A stretch of 64,000 nt of DNA from Acridotheres tristis (Eukaryota; Chordata; Aves; Passeriformes; Sturnidae). Under the pieces are notes generated by a model. That model did not search any database. It worked only from the letters and a program-made list of their open reading frames with translations, and was not told the DNA's origin. The translations under genes and the position numbers were made by a program. This document shows positions 23,252-47,000 of the stretch, piece by piece (position 1 is the stretch's first letter; every line of letters begins with the position of its first letter). Location of the stretch: positions 52,379,154 to 52,443,153 of the forward strand of contig CM072887.1 in NCBI GenBank assembly GCA_037013685.1, written 5' to 3'.

Positions 23252-26200
23252 CTGAAAGAAAATTTTGGAAAGATGTGTCACTTTTACTCCACACACAATA
23301 CAAATACACTGGATGAAAGCTCATTCAAAAAGCCGAAGGCACTTAGTTTTAGAGGGATCGTGCCGACTCCAGAGTCAGGCATACAGTGCTATGGTTAGGC
23401 TTCATCCAGTGCTTTCTTTTTAAGCCTCTGTTTTGCTGTGCTTATAACTGAATACTAAAAGGAAGCTTATCCTTGGGCAAAATTTTCTTATGCTTGCTCT
23501 AGTTTTTTCCCTTTCCTTCCTCATCTTGTCAGATTAAATTCCACTGGTCATTTCAGACATGCATGAAAAGGCAGCAGTTCTCACCAACTAAAATATTTTC
23601 ACTTCTTTTTCGTGCTTATTCTACTAAGACGAAAAATCTTTTAAAAAAATTCAAAACCACCTAGTGAATCTTTTCAAGAGACAAGTACTGAATAAACTCT
23701 TAAAGTAACAAGATATGCTGCAAGCATGCATGTCTGAAACACTGGATCTTACAATATGACATAGGCTACAGACAGTAAAATTATTAATAGGAGAAAACAA
23801 TCTGCTGCATTTGATACTCCGTGTAATTCCCAGGAATATGGTCCTCTTTGGGCAACCGTCTTCTTCCCAAATCATCCTAATCACATTTAATTTACTGTGA
23901 GATTATTACAGCAAATGGTCACATCCAAACATTCTGTTCTAGTTTATGCAGGTTCTTACCCTGCTGTTCTGTAATGAATTAAGCGATGTAACTAACAGCT
24001 GCCACCTATGGCTTATTCCCTCTTTGTTTCATACCCTCTCAAAGGGGGAAGGTTGTGTGAGGTAAGCTGCTCTACCTCGGGGAGAGCTGAGTGGTTTTTA
24101 AACCATACAAGCTTGAATGTATTTATGTTTAAGATGCCAGAACAAAAAAAAAAGACATGTTGCTCTTTGAGGGGAAGGTGATAAGGTTTGCAGCCGTCCT
24201 TAGTTCCTGTGGGAGTTTGCTCCACAGTTCAAACCACACTGAGTGCTCTGAAGCAAAAAATGTGAATTAAATGGGTGATTTTTGAATATATGATCTATGG
24301 CAAATTCAAAGTTACAGCTCCCCCGGAAACTCAGTAGCTCAGTAGCATTGTACAATGTATACTAATGTACTAGAGCTAAGATCAAATAAAATTCTCCCTG
24401 TATTCAATACGGGAAAGTTAAAACAGCTCTGGGATTCATAAAGTCATCTTCCAACTTTGGTGCACATAAAACCACAACTACTGTATTGTATGAAAGTACG
24501 TTTTAAAAAACTTGCTATCAAGCTTTCTGGCTATCTGAGAAATACCTATTTCCAGCCTTACATGCACTACTTGCTGTACTAAATTTCACTTTTGGGGCCA
24601 ACTTATACATTAAGAAATGACTTGGCAGCAGCCACACCTAAGAAGGTTGTGTTTGTTTTGCCACAGTGACTCAGTGCTTACAGCAGATACTTGGGAATGA
24701 AGCATGTGCCTTTCTAAAAGCACTCCAGCACCCTGGTACATACAGTGTCAACGTGCCCTGTGGTCCCCAGTGCGGAGGACAGGGATGCACCTGAGCTCCT
24801 CCCTGCTGTGGACATGCTCAGCAGGACACTGAGATGGCACAATGCGTCCCTCTTTCCACTGAGATGTGGAATTCTGAGACCTCACAGAGGACAAAAAGCC
24901 ACCAACACAGGTCACCTGCTGCATAATAGCCCTTGGGATGTAAGCATTCATACAGGAATTGGAAAACCTGGCTCCAAGTGTTTCATTAGCCCTAGGAGTT
25001 CATGCTTCAATCACCTCCTTTGCAGGTCATTCCCTAGCCTTCGGGATGTAGATAAAGCTTTGAAAGGGTCATTTTTCACATTCCTCCTGTACCACTACAG
25101 AGTAAGATTTAGGAAATTGTAAATAAGCTACTGGCAACAGAATCTCTAGCTAAATGAAGAAGTGGAATCCTCTCGGGATGGGAGAGACGGAGGCTGGTCA
25201 GGATCCTTGTCCTTCATTCTCCACTGCTTTTCTACATTAATGCATTTTGCATTCAAGAGTCATTGTAAAAAATATATAAACAGCACTTAGGAGAGGGCCA
25301 AATATATTTTTATGAATTCTAGCTGTCTCCTTGCTTAAATGAACGTGTAGTTAATATATTCCCTGCACACGTTAGCATGGAATATCACAAACTGTTCTGT
25401 TATACATCTTTGCAATTTCCCCACTAAATCACCTAGACTGCTAGCATATGCTTGTCATAAAAAACAACAAAACAGTTTTCCGATTATGCCATTTTTGAGA
25501 TGTTATGAACCAAAGAGATAAGCAAGAAATTCTGAAATTTAAATTTATGTATGTTTTTAGTACAGTGCAATCTAAGATCTCTTTTGGTTTCTCCCCACAG
25601 CACTCCCAACTCCTGACACCAATTTCCTAGTTTAAACTCTATCCCAAACTGAAGAGAACGATCTGAAATTGGCTCTAAACTAGTTTACATTTCAGTTTTT
25701 TTATACTAAGGAAATGCTTTCTATTCCAGAAGCCAACTTCAAGTACTGTATAACTAGAACTGAATTAATAACACGTAGAATGAAACTGATCCTGTTGAAC
25801 TCCTGTCAGTGCAGTTTTTTGCTATTGACTTCTAAGGTGGGATTTTGCTCAAAAGGTATTAATCATACATGTAACAAAAAAAATCTTATTAATTAATATA
25901 ATTTGTATTTTTGAGTTGTAAGAGTTGGGGAGATTGCAATGTACAAATGTTTAAACTATTTTTTAACACCAATAACATTCTCTCTTACATATTTGTACCA
26001 TATTATTTAATAGAGACATCATGTGGGAATATGCCCTCTGATCCATATTAAAGAAAGGTATCTCATATGACCCACCACAGCACTGAAAATAATTGAGAGT
26101 GCTGCTCATTTTACTTTGTTCCAGTTCTCTGTTGGGTTCACTTGGCTGCATGACATTAAGTTAAGGCCCTTGAACCTGCCATCCAAACCACTTTTCTATT

Positions 26201-26528
26201 TGTTCCTTCACTTCTATTTGCCACTTCACTTGCCTGTGCTTTATACTTTCCCAGTCTGCTAGTTATTAACTTGGGACAACCACTTGATGCACATCCAAAG
26301 CCATAGAACATCTGCTAGAATTTACATTCTTCCAGTGTAATGAACACATTTTCCTACAGCTGCACATACACTGCTTATCCATACAGGCTGTGACTTCGAC
26401 CAGAACTACAGTGCTCCTCTGTGCCAAAAGACATACACTATAAAAACAAATTTTCCAATGTATACAGAATCCTGGGGTGAACTTTTTAAAAGAAATGTTA
26501 TGAACATAGCCATTTTCCCCTCTACTAC
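23252..26528 (-). other. ARID1B: Intron e10-e11
   Basis: GT-AG intron of about 3.3 kb (donor GTAGTA, acceptor TTTTCTTTCAG). AT-rich. Several short open frames without homology; a somewhat GC-richer stretch near 24730-25060 has no gene signature. Confidence 0.9.
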
Positions 26529-26625
26529 CTGCTGCTGTGGATACATTCCAGGTTGATGTCCTCCATATGGTGGCTGTCCTGAGGGAGGTCCTTGTCCTGG
26601 ATACTGCTGCCCATACGGTTCATGC
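26529..26625 (-). CDS. ARID1B: ARID1B exon e10: Gly/Pro/Gln/Tyr-rich segment
   Basis: Exon of 97 bp: [32 protein letters not shown]. The first G completes the Arg codon from e8 or e9, and it ends in phase 0. Acceptor TCTTTATTTTAG, donor GTAGTA. The composition (Tyr, Gln, Gly, Pro) is of the prion-like type seen in BAF subunits that form weak multivalent contacts; that role is family inference. The same frame stays open for many codons both into the upstream intron and past the donor, so exon limits rest on splice phase and homology. Confidence 0.94.
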
Positions 26626-28053
26626 CTAAAATAAAGATTCAAATCAACACTTAGACCTGCTGGAGTTTTCAAGCCACCAGGAAAAGTAAAGTCTTCTGAA
26701 AATCTTGCACCTTGAAGGTATCTGCCATCTGGAAACAAGGTGAAGGTACAGTCTGGTGTAGTCCTGAGCCTGAGGTAGTAAGCTCTGCTGGAGCCAGTAG
26801 TGGAAGGAAGGAGGTAAAGTAGATAGAAGAAAGGAGTAGCAGTGAAGATACAACAGAGATTTAGAGGGAGCAATCAGGAACAGGAAGGGGGTATGGTCAG
26901 CAAAGAGGTAAGTAAGGCAGCTGCAGACATGGGGAGTCCTTGGTGGGGAAGTATCTGGTGTACAGCTCAAAGGCTGCAGGTAAAAATTCTTGTGTTTTAG
27001 AATGCCAGCCTAGCAAGTTACTTTCTGGATTATTCAAGAATATATCAATTTAAAGTGAGTAAAAACAGTACTCATAATTTTGCTAATGTTCATGTAATTT
27101 TTAATTAAAACTACATAATGAAGCATACACAGTAAGAGAGAAAGTTGTGTTGCAGTTGGAAACTTACCTGTGGCCTTTAAGACCCTGAGGAGCACTACAG
27201 TGCAATATTTTTAGCACATCTGAATGAAATTTAGGTGGCTGAAATCAAGTACTTGGAAAACATTAAGATTGGTAAATAACACTGTATTGCAGGCTAATAT
27301 GTCAGTAATTTGTCTCTGTAGAACCAGTGAGAACACATCAACAATTAGAGGATAATTATGGAAATAATGTATCAGGGAAAGTCACAGAAACTGGGGAACC
27401 TGACATGTTAAAAGAACTAATGGGACCTTATTTCTCCAAAAGCATAGAAAACTAGTTTTTTTTAAAAAAAGAGATGAGCAGAGAGAAAGAAATAGAAATT
27501 CAGTATCTCCTAAAATTATGACATGGATGGAGAAAAATTATCCAATGCCAATTAAAAGAACAATGTAAACTCCCCAATGTAAATGGGCAGTTGTCTGTAG
27601 CTGTCCAAGAGTACATGAAGTAAGATAAAATTCAGCAAAGGTACACATGTTATACATAAGGGAAGACTTCCTAAAATGTTCAGTTTGTTAGCCACAGGAT
27701 AACCACAAGCCAGGTGAAATTGTGGAAACTTCAGAAGTGGTACCATTTAATGCTGCTCTGGAAAACTTGGGCCTGTAAGCTATGTTCTAGTCCTGTGCTG
27801 AGCAGCAGATACACAAGGCAGGATGTACATTCCTTTTTGAACATCTCTGATTCTACTACTATAGAAAGTCAGCTGACTCACACAAGCCTCTGCTCCCCTG
27901 CAAGAAACTGCACCAATGGTAAAAACCTAAACAAGAAAGCAAAACAGAAGTAGCACACCAAGAGGCCACACGCTCTGCCTACGTGCTCTCACAGAGGCTG
28001 CTGGCTGCTTAGCTGGTGCTGTCAGTATTACGGACACAGAAATCAGTGTTTGC
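26626..28053 (-). other. ARID1B: Intron e9-e10 (GC-AG)
   Basis: Intron of 1428 bp with a GC donor at 28053-28052 and an AG acceptor before 26625. The frame of e10 stays open upstream into the intron for about 80 codons, to a Met at 26873. No repeat recognised. Confidence 0.8.
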
Positions 28054-28170
28054 CTTTGCTGGCCAGGGTAACAATTAGGAGAGTACATGCTTGGGTCACT
28101 GTTTGAAGGCACCATGTTGCTTTGACCAGGTGGTACCATACTGCCTTTAGGACCTAGATCATGATCTGAC
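28054..28170 (-). CDS. ARID1B: ARID1B exon e9: 39-codon frame-neutral exon with a GC donor
   Basis: Exon of 117 bp: SDHDLGPKGSMVPPGQSN, MVPSNSDPSMYSPN, CYPGQQ, framed by a split Arg codon on each side. Acceptor GCTGTTTTTAG is good. The donor read from the phase is AAAG then GCAAAC, a GC donor. The core resembles an ARID1A segment (NLMPSNPDSGMYSPSRYP), so this is an old exon, not a chance open frame. Skipping gives the ...YDRR-HEPYG junction that I recall for the standard mammalian ARID1B protein, so inclusion is probably regulated or tissue-limited. Start and end are set by phase; transcript support could not be checked. Confidence 0.82.
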
Positions 28171-29158
28171 CTAAAAACAGCAAAGGAAACCTCATTCTGT
28201 AAAAAGTACTTATTTTCCAAAATTGCCAACAAAATAAAATAAATCACGCCCCTTAAAGAAAACATTCTCTTGACTACACCTTCCATACTGGAGCCCTTAC
28301 TCTCACCAACTGCCCTGCAATGTGACCTATTGAACAGCATGATTAAATTTGTTTTACTTGACACATCTACTGCTTAAAACTACTGACTGAAAACTACTCT
28401 GCCCTTACACTTTAAAGACCCACACTGCACCACTCTGTCTACCATCAGGAAACAAAAAGAGAAGCTAAGTACACAGCCTAATGAAAGTAAAAGCAGGAAT
28501 ATAGCCAAAGCAGCAAAATCTTCCAGAATACTTAATATAATCCAAACATTCCCAAAACATTCTGCTTGCTCTACCAATGCTTAGACATCAGTGATTTTAC
28601 CACTTTTTTTCCAAATCCTTTCCCCAGATAAACAAGAGGACCGAATTTATTTCATGTACTTCACTGAAATACAAACTTAGGAGAATCCTGTTGGACACAC
28701 TGCAAGACTCTGCAACACTGCTACAGCTCTGACAACAGACTCCAGACTCTCCAAAGGCAATTCACCCACAGACCACAAATCAGACTGTGCATTTTGTTTT
28801 TCATTAAAAGCCAGCCAGCAACTGTTTAGGTAAAAACATGAACAGGAGACCAACTCAAGTGCTACTTTATGCCATCACAGCTCAGCCCAGCTGCCAGCTG
28901 AAGGCAGCTGTTAAAGACCCCAACGAGCTGATTTACTGCAGCCTCAGTGACTTCTAAGCTGTGACAATTCCTCCTTATTAATTTCTGCGAACAGCTAGAC
29001 TCAGTCATTACCAGTGGTTTGACTCTCAGTGATTTAGTAAGATGCTGTAGGAAATGTAGGCTGCTATGTTCTCAGCAAGATGGAATGGGAACATGAAAAG
29101 GGAAGAGAGAGGATCATTTTCACTAATGGGCTTTGCTTTTTCCTGAAGATTGACTCAC
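28171..29158 (-). other. ARID1B: Intron e8-e9
   Basis: GT-AG intron of 988 bp (donor GTGAGT, acceptor GCTGTTTTTAG). Nothing beyond ordinary intronic sequence seen. Confidence 0.9.
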
Positions 29159-29309
29159 CTCCTGTCATAGCCACTTCCATAAGAGAACTGCTGTCGCTGG
29201 CTCATGCTCATGTTGGACATTGCTCCAGATGGACTCTGGTTATACATATCTTGTATTCCACTGTTAGGCATTTGTCCAGGGGTCATGAAAGGCTCATTGC
29301 TTCCAGGCA
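29159..29309 (-). CDS. ARID1B: ARID1B exon e8: Met/Gln/Ser/Tyr-rich disordered segment
   Basis: Exon of 151 bp: [49 protein letters not shown]. Entered with TG (completing Val) and left with AG of an Arg codon. Acceptor CACTGTTGCAG, donor GTGAGT (strong). The Arg codon is split 2+1, the same as at the end of e9, which lets e8 splice either to e9 or straight to e10 without changing frame. Confidence 0.96.
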
Positions 29310-30937
29310 CTGCAACAGTGACATTAAATTTATTAATCTGGGTGTTTGAAGATCACTTTCTTTTCAATGAAGTGTTTTAGGAGAATGTTCAGATCCCTAA
29401 TACTGCCAAGGAGAATTAGCAGGTGTCTAACAAGCTCTTTGGCATCTAATGGGAACACATGAAGCACTACCACTACCAAGATGATGGATATAATATTAAG
29501 GAGCTGCAAGTGAGGAAAGAAATTTCCTCCTATGGAACTGAGCTATCAGGAACCAGGCAGCTGCTTCTCTCTGGTCTTCACAGCTGAAGATGAACTTACT
29601 CTTGATCTTTTCACTGAAAACAATGCTAAAAATGAACGCAAACATAAGCCTTACAAAACAGATGAAAGCAAATCTGCTGGTTTGAACTACAAAGCTGTCA
29701 GAATCAAGCTTTTATTTTCCCCCATAAAACCCTCATACACACATATACAATAAGTTGTTATGGAAAGGATACTGTATCCTTTGGATACTGTAATGTAGCT
29801 TCTCAAGTAGGATGGGCATATTCTATGGGTCCAAGAAAAGACACTATTATCAGATATAAATCACCAAGCAAATAGAAGAGACTCTAGCCTTTAGTCCCTC
29901 GTAGTAGATACTGAACAGAGATATTTCTGTTTTGACAGGATGAAGTGAAATGTATGACAAAGTACAATACACCCACTTAATGTCATATGGACATAAAACC
30001 TAAAGTGAATCTAAAGCAGAGAGTTTTCCCTTCTTTCAACTGTGTTATATGTTAGTGTCCACAGTCCAGACAAAACGATTTAGAAGAAAGGCTTTCAAAA
30101 AAAACCCCACGTCCAATTAACTACCTCTTTTAAAGCATCTCCCCACTTCATCACATCTCTCTCCTCAGTTTCAGGGCCTCTTCTTGCCATATCTCCCTTT
30201 TGCTCTGTTTTAGTTTACACTTCATCTCCTCCACCTGCTTTTCTCTTTAGAGCCATTGTGAGCCCTGCCTGTGCTCTTTCCTCCTACTCTCCTATAACCG
30301 AGGCACGCAAGATTGATTCATTTTAAGATCATTTTACAATATCCACAAAACCAGCTGTAGGTTTAGTACCCAAAAGGACCAGAGTCAGTTTTGACACTAA
30401 TTTTAGATTTTGCTTTCTAAAAATAAACAAATTTTGAGTGTGTTTATCACCTTTTGCCAGAGACTGCCCAAGTAAGAAAAAAATTATCTTTACTTTTCTG
30501 AAAAATATGTAAACTGAGACAGAGAGCATTAGGAGGCTTACTCAGTTTCACACAGTGACTTCCCAGATCAGTCCTACTACAACCACATACGTTGCTTCAC
30601 CACTTCACATTCTAACAGTGAAGTCCAGAACTTGATTTCCAGAGTAGCTAACCAACCTCAAGAAATATAAAATATAACCCTATGATTTATGCCACTTCCC
30701 AAAATGTATTCCTACAAGTATTTTTAGGATTCTGTTAATTGCAAAATAATGGGCATGAATCTTTAGTGGGGAAAATATGACTAACCAGAAACTCAGCTGC
30801 ATTGCACCTTTCTTTTTGCTATAAGGATGCCAACAGCAAAATCGTCAAAGTGAAAAAGCTCATTCTGACTACAACATCTTGATTACCTAAGACACTGGGA
30901 AGAACACTTAAGCTCCCACAAAGAAAATAGAAAATAC
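29310..30937 (-). other. ARID1B: Intron e7-e8
   Basis: GT-AG intron of about 1.6 kb (donor GTATTT, acceptor GTTGCAG). Contains a possible ancient MIR/L2-like fragment near 30500-30630; otherwise unremarkable. Confidence 0.9.
30500..30630. mobile_element. Possible ancient MIR/L2/CR1-type repeat fragment
   Basis: The order gtaaactgagacagagagc, then ttactcagtttcacacagtg, then a segment near cagaacttgatttcc resembles the widely shared amniote repeat wording (aaactgaggcacagagag ... ggtcacacag). Highly diverged; class cannot be fixed by eye. Confidence 0.35.
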
Positions 30938-31110
30938 CTTTTCTCATTCCACCGAAAGGATCTTTATTCGGCTCATATGGCATCCTTCCCATCATATCTG
31001 GCATGTTTATTCCCTGCTGGTATGGTGCATTTGGCGTCATGGAGTTTCGCTTTGGGAACGCTGAATCACTTACATCAGAAAAGGGATCATGCACACTGAC
31101 GGCGCTGTTT
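30938..31110 (-). CDS. ARID1B: ARID1B exon e7: disordered segment with RNSMTPN motif
   Basis: Exon of 173 bp: [34 protein letters not shown], then [19 protein letters not shown]. Acceptor AATCTGCTAG, donor GTATTT (weak). It starts with A, completing an Arg codon, and ends with the G of a Val codon. RNSMTP resembles a basophilic and proline-directed phosphorylation site (inference). The same motifs occur in ARID1A, so the exon predates the ARID1A/ARID1B split. Confidence 0.96.
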
Positions 31111-32136
31111 CTAGCAGATTAAGAAAAAAGAAACATTAACATCATCCTGTATTCATAAGTGTGAAAACAGCCTAGACTACAATACAACTAGCTCAACGTG
31201 CTGTGGCAGTGATCAATGCAGGATATATCCAAGGAAGATGCAAAAGACTTTCGCAGCGGACAATCATTAAAAAGAATCTATCCACGTTTTCCCCAAGCTT
31301 CTTTATCTACTTACCTTAGAGATCAGGGTTTTTCATCTAATTCTATTGCTTGTGCATTCCTATTACTCATATAAAAGTCTAAACCGTCCTGAAATTTCAC
31401 TAAGCTGTTTTGTTCTTTTTTACCTAGAAAACTCAATCTGAATTGAAGATGATTAAAAAAGGTTCTTGCTATCCTTTCTGTAGCATTACAGATGGAGAAA
31501 TAGAGAACTTAAGTAAATTAAGTTTGGAGTGGCTCTGTACACAGTTCAGAGCTCAGCCGTGTTCCTGTTGAAATCATAAAGAACTGTTTTGCTGGACTTC
31601 AGTGGACTAAGGCTGCTTAATGAATGGTAAGACAGCTTCACTTTAGATTAAGCTGGTCTGTGAGACTTACAGAGCACAGAACTGAAAAGGATCTCTTGGT
31701 CCATCCCGTTGAAACCAATGCTTTTAGAATATGCTTTTCACACTTGGAATTCAAGTAACCCCTTTAAACCTCGTCTCTCCTTCTGGAGCATGAGTGGATC
31801 TGTTGACCAGAGGTGTATAGGATAAGCAAGCAAAGGAATGTCGTGGTTCTAAGTTGGTGCTATTGGGTTCCACCTTCCTCCCCACTACTGACATATTCAC
31901 ATGCATATCTTTGCACTGATGCTTGTTTGATCCTCCTCCGGTGTTTAGAAAGCTAATGGACCTCTACTCTTTCCTCCCTTTCCCTCTCTCTCCCCCAAAA
32001 ATAAATAATTTTCTGCCACTTTTCAGGCTCTGACTGGTTTACCAAAAATCCTACAAGTGCCTAAGCAGCTGGGAAAGCCAGATTAAACTGCTGTAGAACT
32101 AGAGCAATAAAAAACGAAGCAATGCCCTTTTCATAC
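31111..32136 (-). other. ARID1B: Intron e6-e7
   Basis: GT-AG intron of 1026 bp (donor GTATGA, acceptor TCTGCTAG). A weak ancient-repeat echo (acagatggagaaatagagaa) occurs near 31488. Nothing else recognised. Confidence 0.9.
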
Positions 32137-32275
32137 CTGCCACCCTGCATAGGTGTCATCTGTCCATGAGGTGTGGATGCTGGTGTTGGGGGCTTCAAAT
32201 CGCCTGGCACTTCTGTCATGGAATTACTACCAGTGGACTGTGGAGTCTGTGGGCCTTGCAAGGAACCAGAATTAG
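32137..32275 (-). CDS. ARID1B: ARID1B exon e6: Pro/Thr/Ser-rich disordered segment
   Basis: Exon of 139 bp reading [45 protein letters not shown]. It is entered with CT (completing Ala) and left with AG (first two bases of an Arg codon). Acceptor AAATTTTCAG behind a run of T residues, donor GTATGA. Low-complexity, rich in TP and SP pairs; no domain. It matches the mammalian ARID1B sequence closely enough to be unambiguous. Confidence 0.96.
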
Positions 32276-43623
<11,348 letters not shown>

Positions 43624-43927
43624 CTACATTGCAAGAAGAAAAGAAAGAGTTGGGGGAAGGGTGGGAGGGGAAAGGAAAAGAAAGTAAGAAACTCACAACA
43701 TTGAAAAAGAGAAGATGTCAAACAAACTAAAGCTATCACAAAACAGTCAGGAATGAAGGCTACTAGTTCAGGCACAAACAGTACATTCTGTCCATATACA
43801 GAAAAGTCAGCTTTATAAATAAAGGGCCCAAACTCCCCATTTTCATATTTCTTTCACTGATCTGAACTTTGGATCCCAGAAGGCAAGTTTCTGATTTTGC
43901 CTCATGTCATTTTAAGAAGAGGTAGCT

Positions 43928-44000
43928 CTCACAGAGTGCTTCTCATCCACCTATCTCGAAGTGCTTTGCAAGCAACTATTTTGGTAAAATTAGAAACAAG
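43928..44000. mobile_element. Possible ancient CR1/L3-type repeat fragment
   Basis: The phrase cagagtgcttctcatccacc followed by atctcgaagtgctttgcaag resembles a very common amniote repeat (gcgcttttcatcc ... atctcaaagcgctttacaaa). Diverged; by-eye call only. Confidence 0.4.
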
Positions 44001-47000
44001 TTTGTCCCACACAAGTTTAGAAAATCCTAAAACCACACCAATCATCTCCTCTTTGTCCTCAAAGATGGACTAGAAAACCTGAAAGTGATCCTCTGGAGCA
44101 TGAATTGCACAAAACCAGCCTAGAGTGTGAATCATGGCAAACCAGTACCAGTACCAGACTCTCTTCAGAGTCACAAATGGCTATGCTTTATTACCACTTC
44201 ACATCACTGGTAGCCACAAAGCAAGATGAGCAAGAGTGCCTATAGTGCAAGGAGATTGGTGGCAATACTCTTTGTGAACTACCAATTAGCTGCCTGATCC
44301 ACTAAAGCTTTTAAGTAGCAAGTACTCTTCTCCCTTGACGGAGTACAGATGATATCCATCTCAGTTGTCCTACCTTTCAAAGAGGAACGTGTATTATGAC
44401 CTGGGGGAAACCAAGGATGGACAGCAATCTGAGCTGAGACACCACCAGGAAAAGCAGAAGAGGTGGCAAGAGCCGAGTTCCATCTCTGTGGCAAAAAGGC
44501 AGGAGTGAACCTGCTTTCCTACTGCTCCTTGGACTTTACTAATGGAAGCTAATGGAAGCTTGTGTGATATTTGATTCTCTTTTCTTCTCTATTTTTTTTT
44601 AATGTATAAACAGCAGAAAGCACTGAGGCTGCTACACAAGCTATAAATTCTCACTCTATCTTTTCAGTGCAATGTAACCCTGTGAGCTGGGCTCTGTGCC
44701 ATGTATGGACAGACTCTGTCACAGACCCTACCCGAGCTGCCTCAGCTCTGACAGCAGAGAGGGGCTGCTGCTACAGCAGAAAGACCCTCCTACTTGCAGA
44801 AAGTGAACTGATTTGCTCAGCAGTGGAAGATGGGAGTGGTTCAGAATTAAACACAAGGGAAAAAGATTGACATAAAGCTTTGGGAAGGGAGCCAAATATG
44901 TGAAGGGAAACATATCCTTTATGTCTGTACAGTAAAAGCCTAAACTTTGTTGTTGATTGCAGTAGACACTTCTTAAAACTCATCTAGTCAATCACTCTTT
45001 CCCTCCTTTGCCTTTTCCTTACTTTGAACCGAAGACAGACTATTGTCAAGTAAACAGAAACTCATTCCTAGTTGTTCATCTCTAAAAAGCATCCTCAGTG
45101 TACCTCACAGATGCTACAGAACCACTCACTTTGTCCATGTCCCCACATAGTGGTGAGGCCTGGCACTCAACACTATGAAAGGGATACAGCAGAGTAGAAC
45201 CCCACTGCCAATGATTTCAAGAGCATTGCCACCATTCATCTTGCCTGTTAGCCTGGAAAATATGACAGACTCTGTATCTCCTTCCAGCTATCAGCTGCAA
45301 TTTGGCAAAACTGGAAGAGAGTCAGGAGAAAAGAAACATGAAGCCAAGGGGGGTGACCTAGCAGTTCCATGAGCCATTGCTGTTCTTTGCAGAGAGCGGA
45401 TATTAATTTTAATTAAATAAATAGTCTCCTTTAAAGTCTTCTGCCTTGCTGACACTGTAACTTCTTCAAAGCAATCCTTCCTACAGACAGATATGATTAC
45501 CTTTCTTAGAAATGAGGTGCATGCCTGAATTTACTTCAGCCAGACTCGGTTGCATTACAACTCCTACTGAAGTGAGAGTCAGGGCTAAATTTGTTTTATT
45601 AATACTAAGTGGCTGGCAGGAAATACATTGACATGAATCCTGCAGATTATGCAAAAAAAGCACAAACTGATTCTGTAATAGCAACCAATTTACTGAAAGC
45701 ATCACTTGCTATGTATCTGGGTGTTCAAGAAAATCAGTTTAACTCTTAGGAACAAATACACTTTGTCAAAGTTTGGGGGGTTTTTTTGGGTGGTAAAAAG
45801 GGGGAAGTAGGGAAATCTGTTGCTACTAATTTGTTGTTATGGTGAGCACGAGATACATGATCACAGGCTTGAATACCTGAATAAACTGGAACTACCCCAC
45901 TACCTTTTGCAGTAAGCAAAAAGTTACTCTGCTGCTCGCCAGCATCAATTTTAATCTGACACTTAAGATGCCCCAGAACTCTACAAAAAGGAAGGTGGGA
46001 AATTCCAACTTTTATCCATTAAATTTTCCATATGCTTATATTGTAACACATGAAGCAACAAAATAGTTCCTGTTTAGCTTCTGTGGTGAACCACGACTAA
46101 GAAAGTTCATATTTACCAGTCTTAGGGATTCATTTCTATATGTTAAGATTCACTTTTCTAAATCAGAATCAGAGCAGAAAGGAAACAGTTAAGAATTTTT
46201 CTTTCTGCATTTTTCTTCTATACATCTCAAATGATGCTGCTTTTCAGCAGTGTGGCAGCAAGCTCTAAAATGACAGTATAATCTGAAAACTTTTCACAGC
46301 TTACAGAAGGTAAGAAGTGTTTCTTACTGTGTGAGCTTTCAGGTTGTCATGCTTTGTAAAATGGGTGCAATTTTCTTCTAAAATGAAATGTTAACTTTAG
46401 AAGAATGCACTGGAGGGAAGAATGCTATTCCTCAAGAGTAAAGATATTTTTCTCTTCTCTATTTTTATAAATGTAAACGGATAAAAATGACAGATGTGTG
46501 CAAGCTAGTCTACACAAAAACAAACTTCAGTTTCACATGGGCAGATTCAGCTGGAAGCCTAAATTTACCTATAAATATTAAATATTAACCCTTATAAAAC
46601 AAGGGTTTAAAAAAGAAAGATCCCATTTGAAACTAAAATGAGCACATCCCAGGCAATGCTGGAAGAACACACATCACGACCTTTTCTTCTGTTAAGTATG
46701 TTGATAATTTTGGCGACAGAAGAATGCTAATGCAAACCTGTGGCAGATATCTTTACTGACTTAGTTATATCCTACTCTGCCTGCAATCCCCAGCACTCTT
46801 CCACATGATATACTGGCAGTGTATAAATGGGTGATTAAAAATCTCCACCAAAGTATGTGGATACCAAAGCCAGTTCCCATACTAAATCTGTTGAAAACCA
46901 TACTTTCTTTTCAATACACCTACCCATTATTAAAACTGTATTATGTGCAGACCCCTGTATGGTGAGTCTGTAGAATCCTTCAGAGCAACACAAATTTCTG

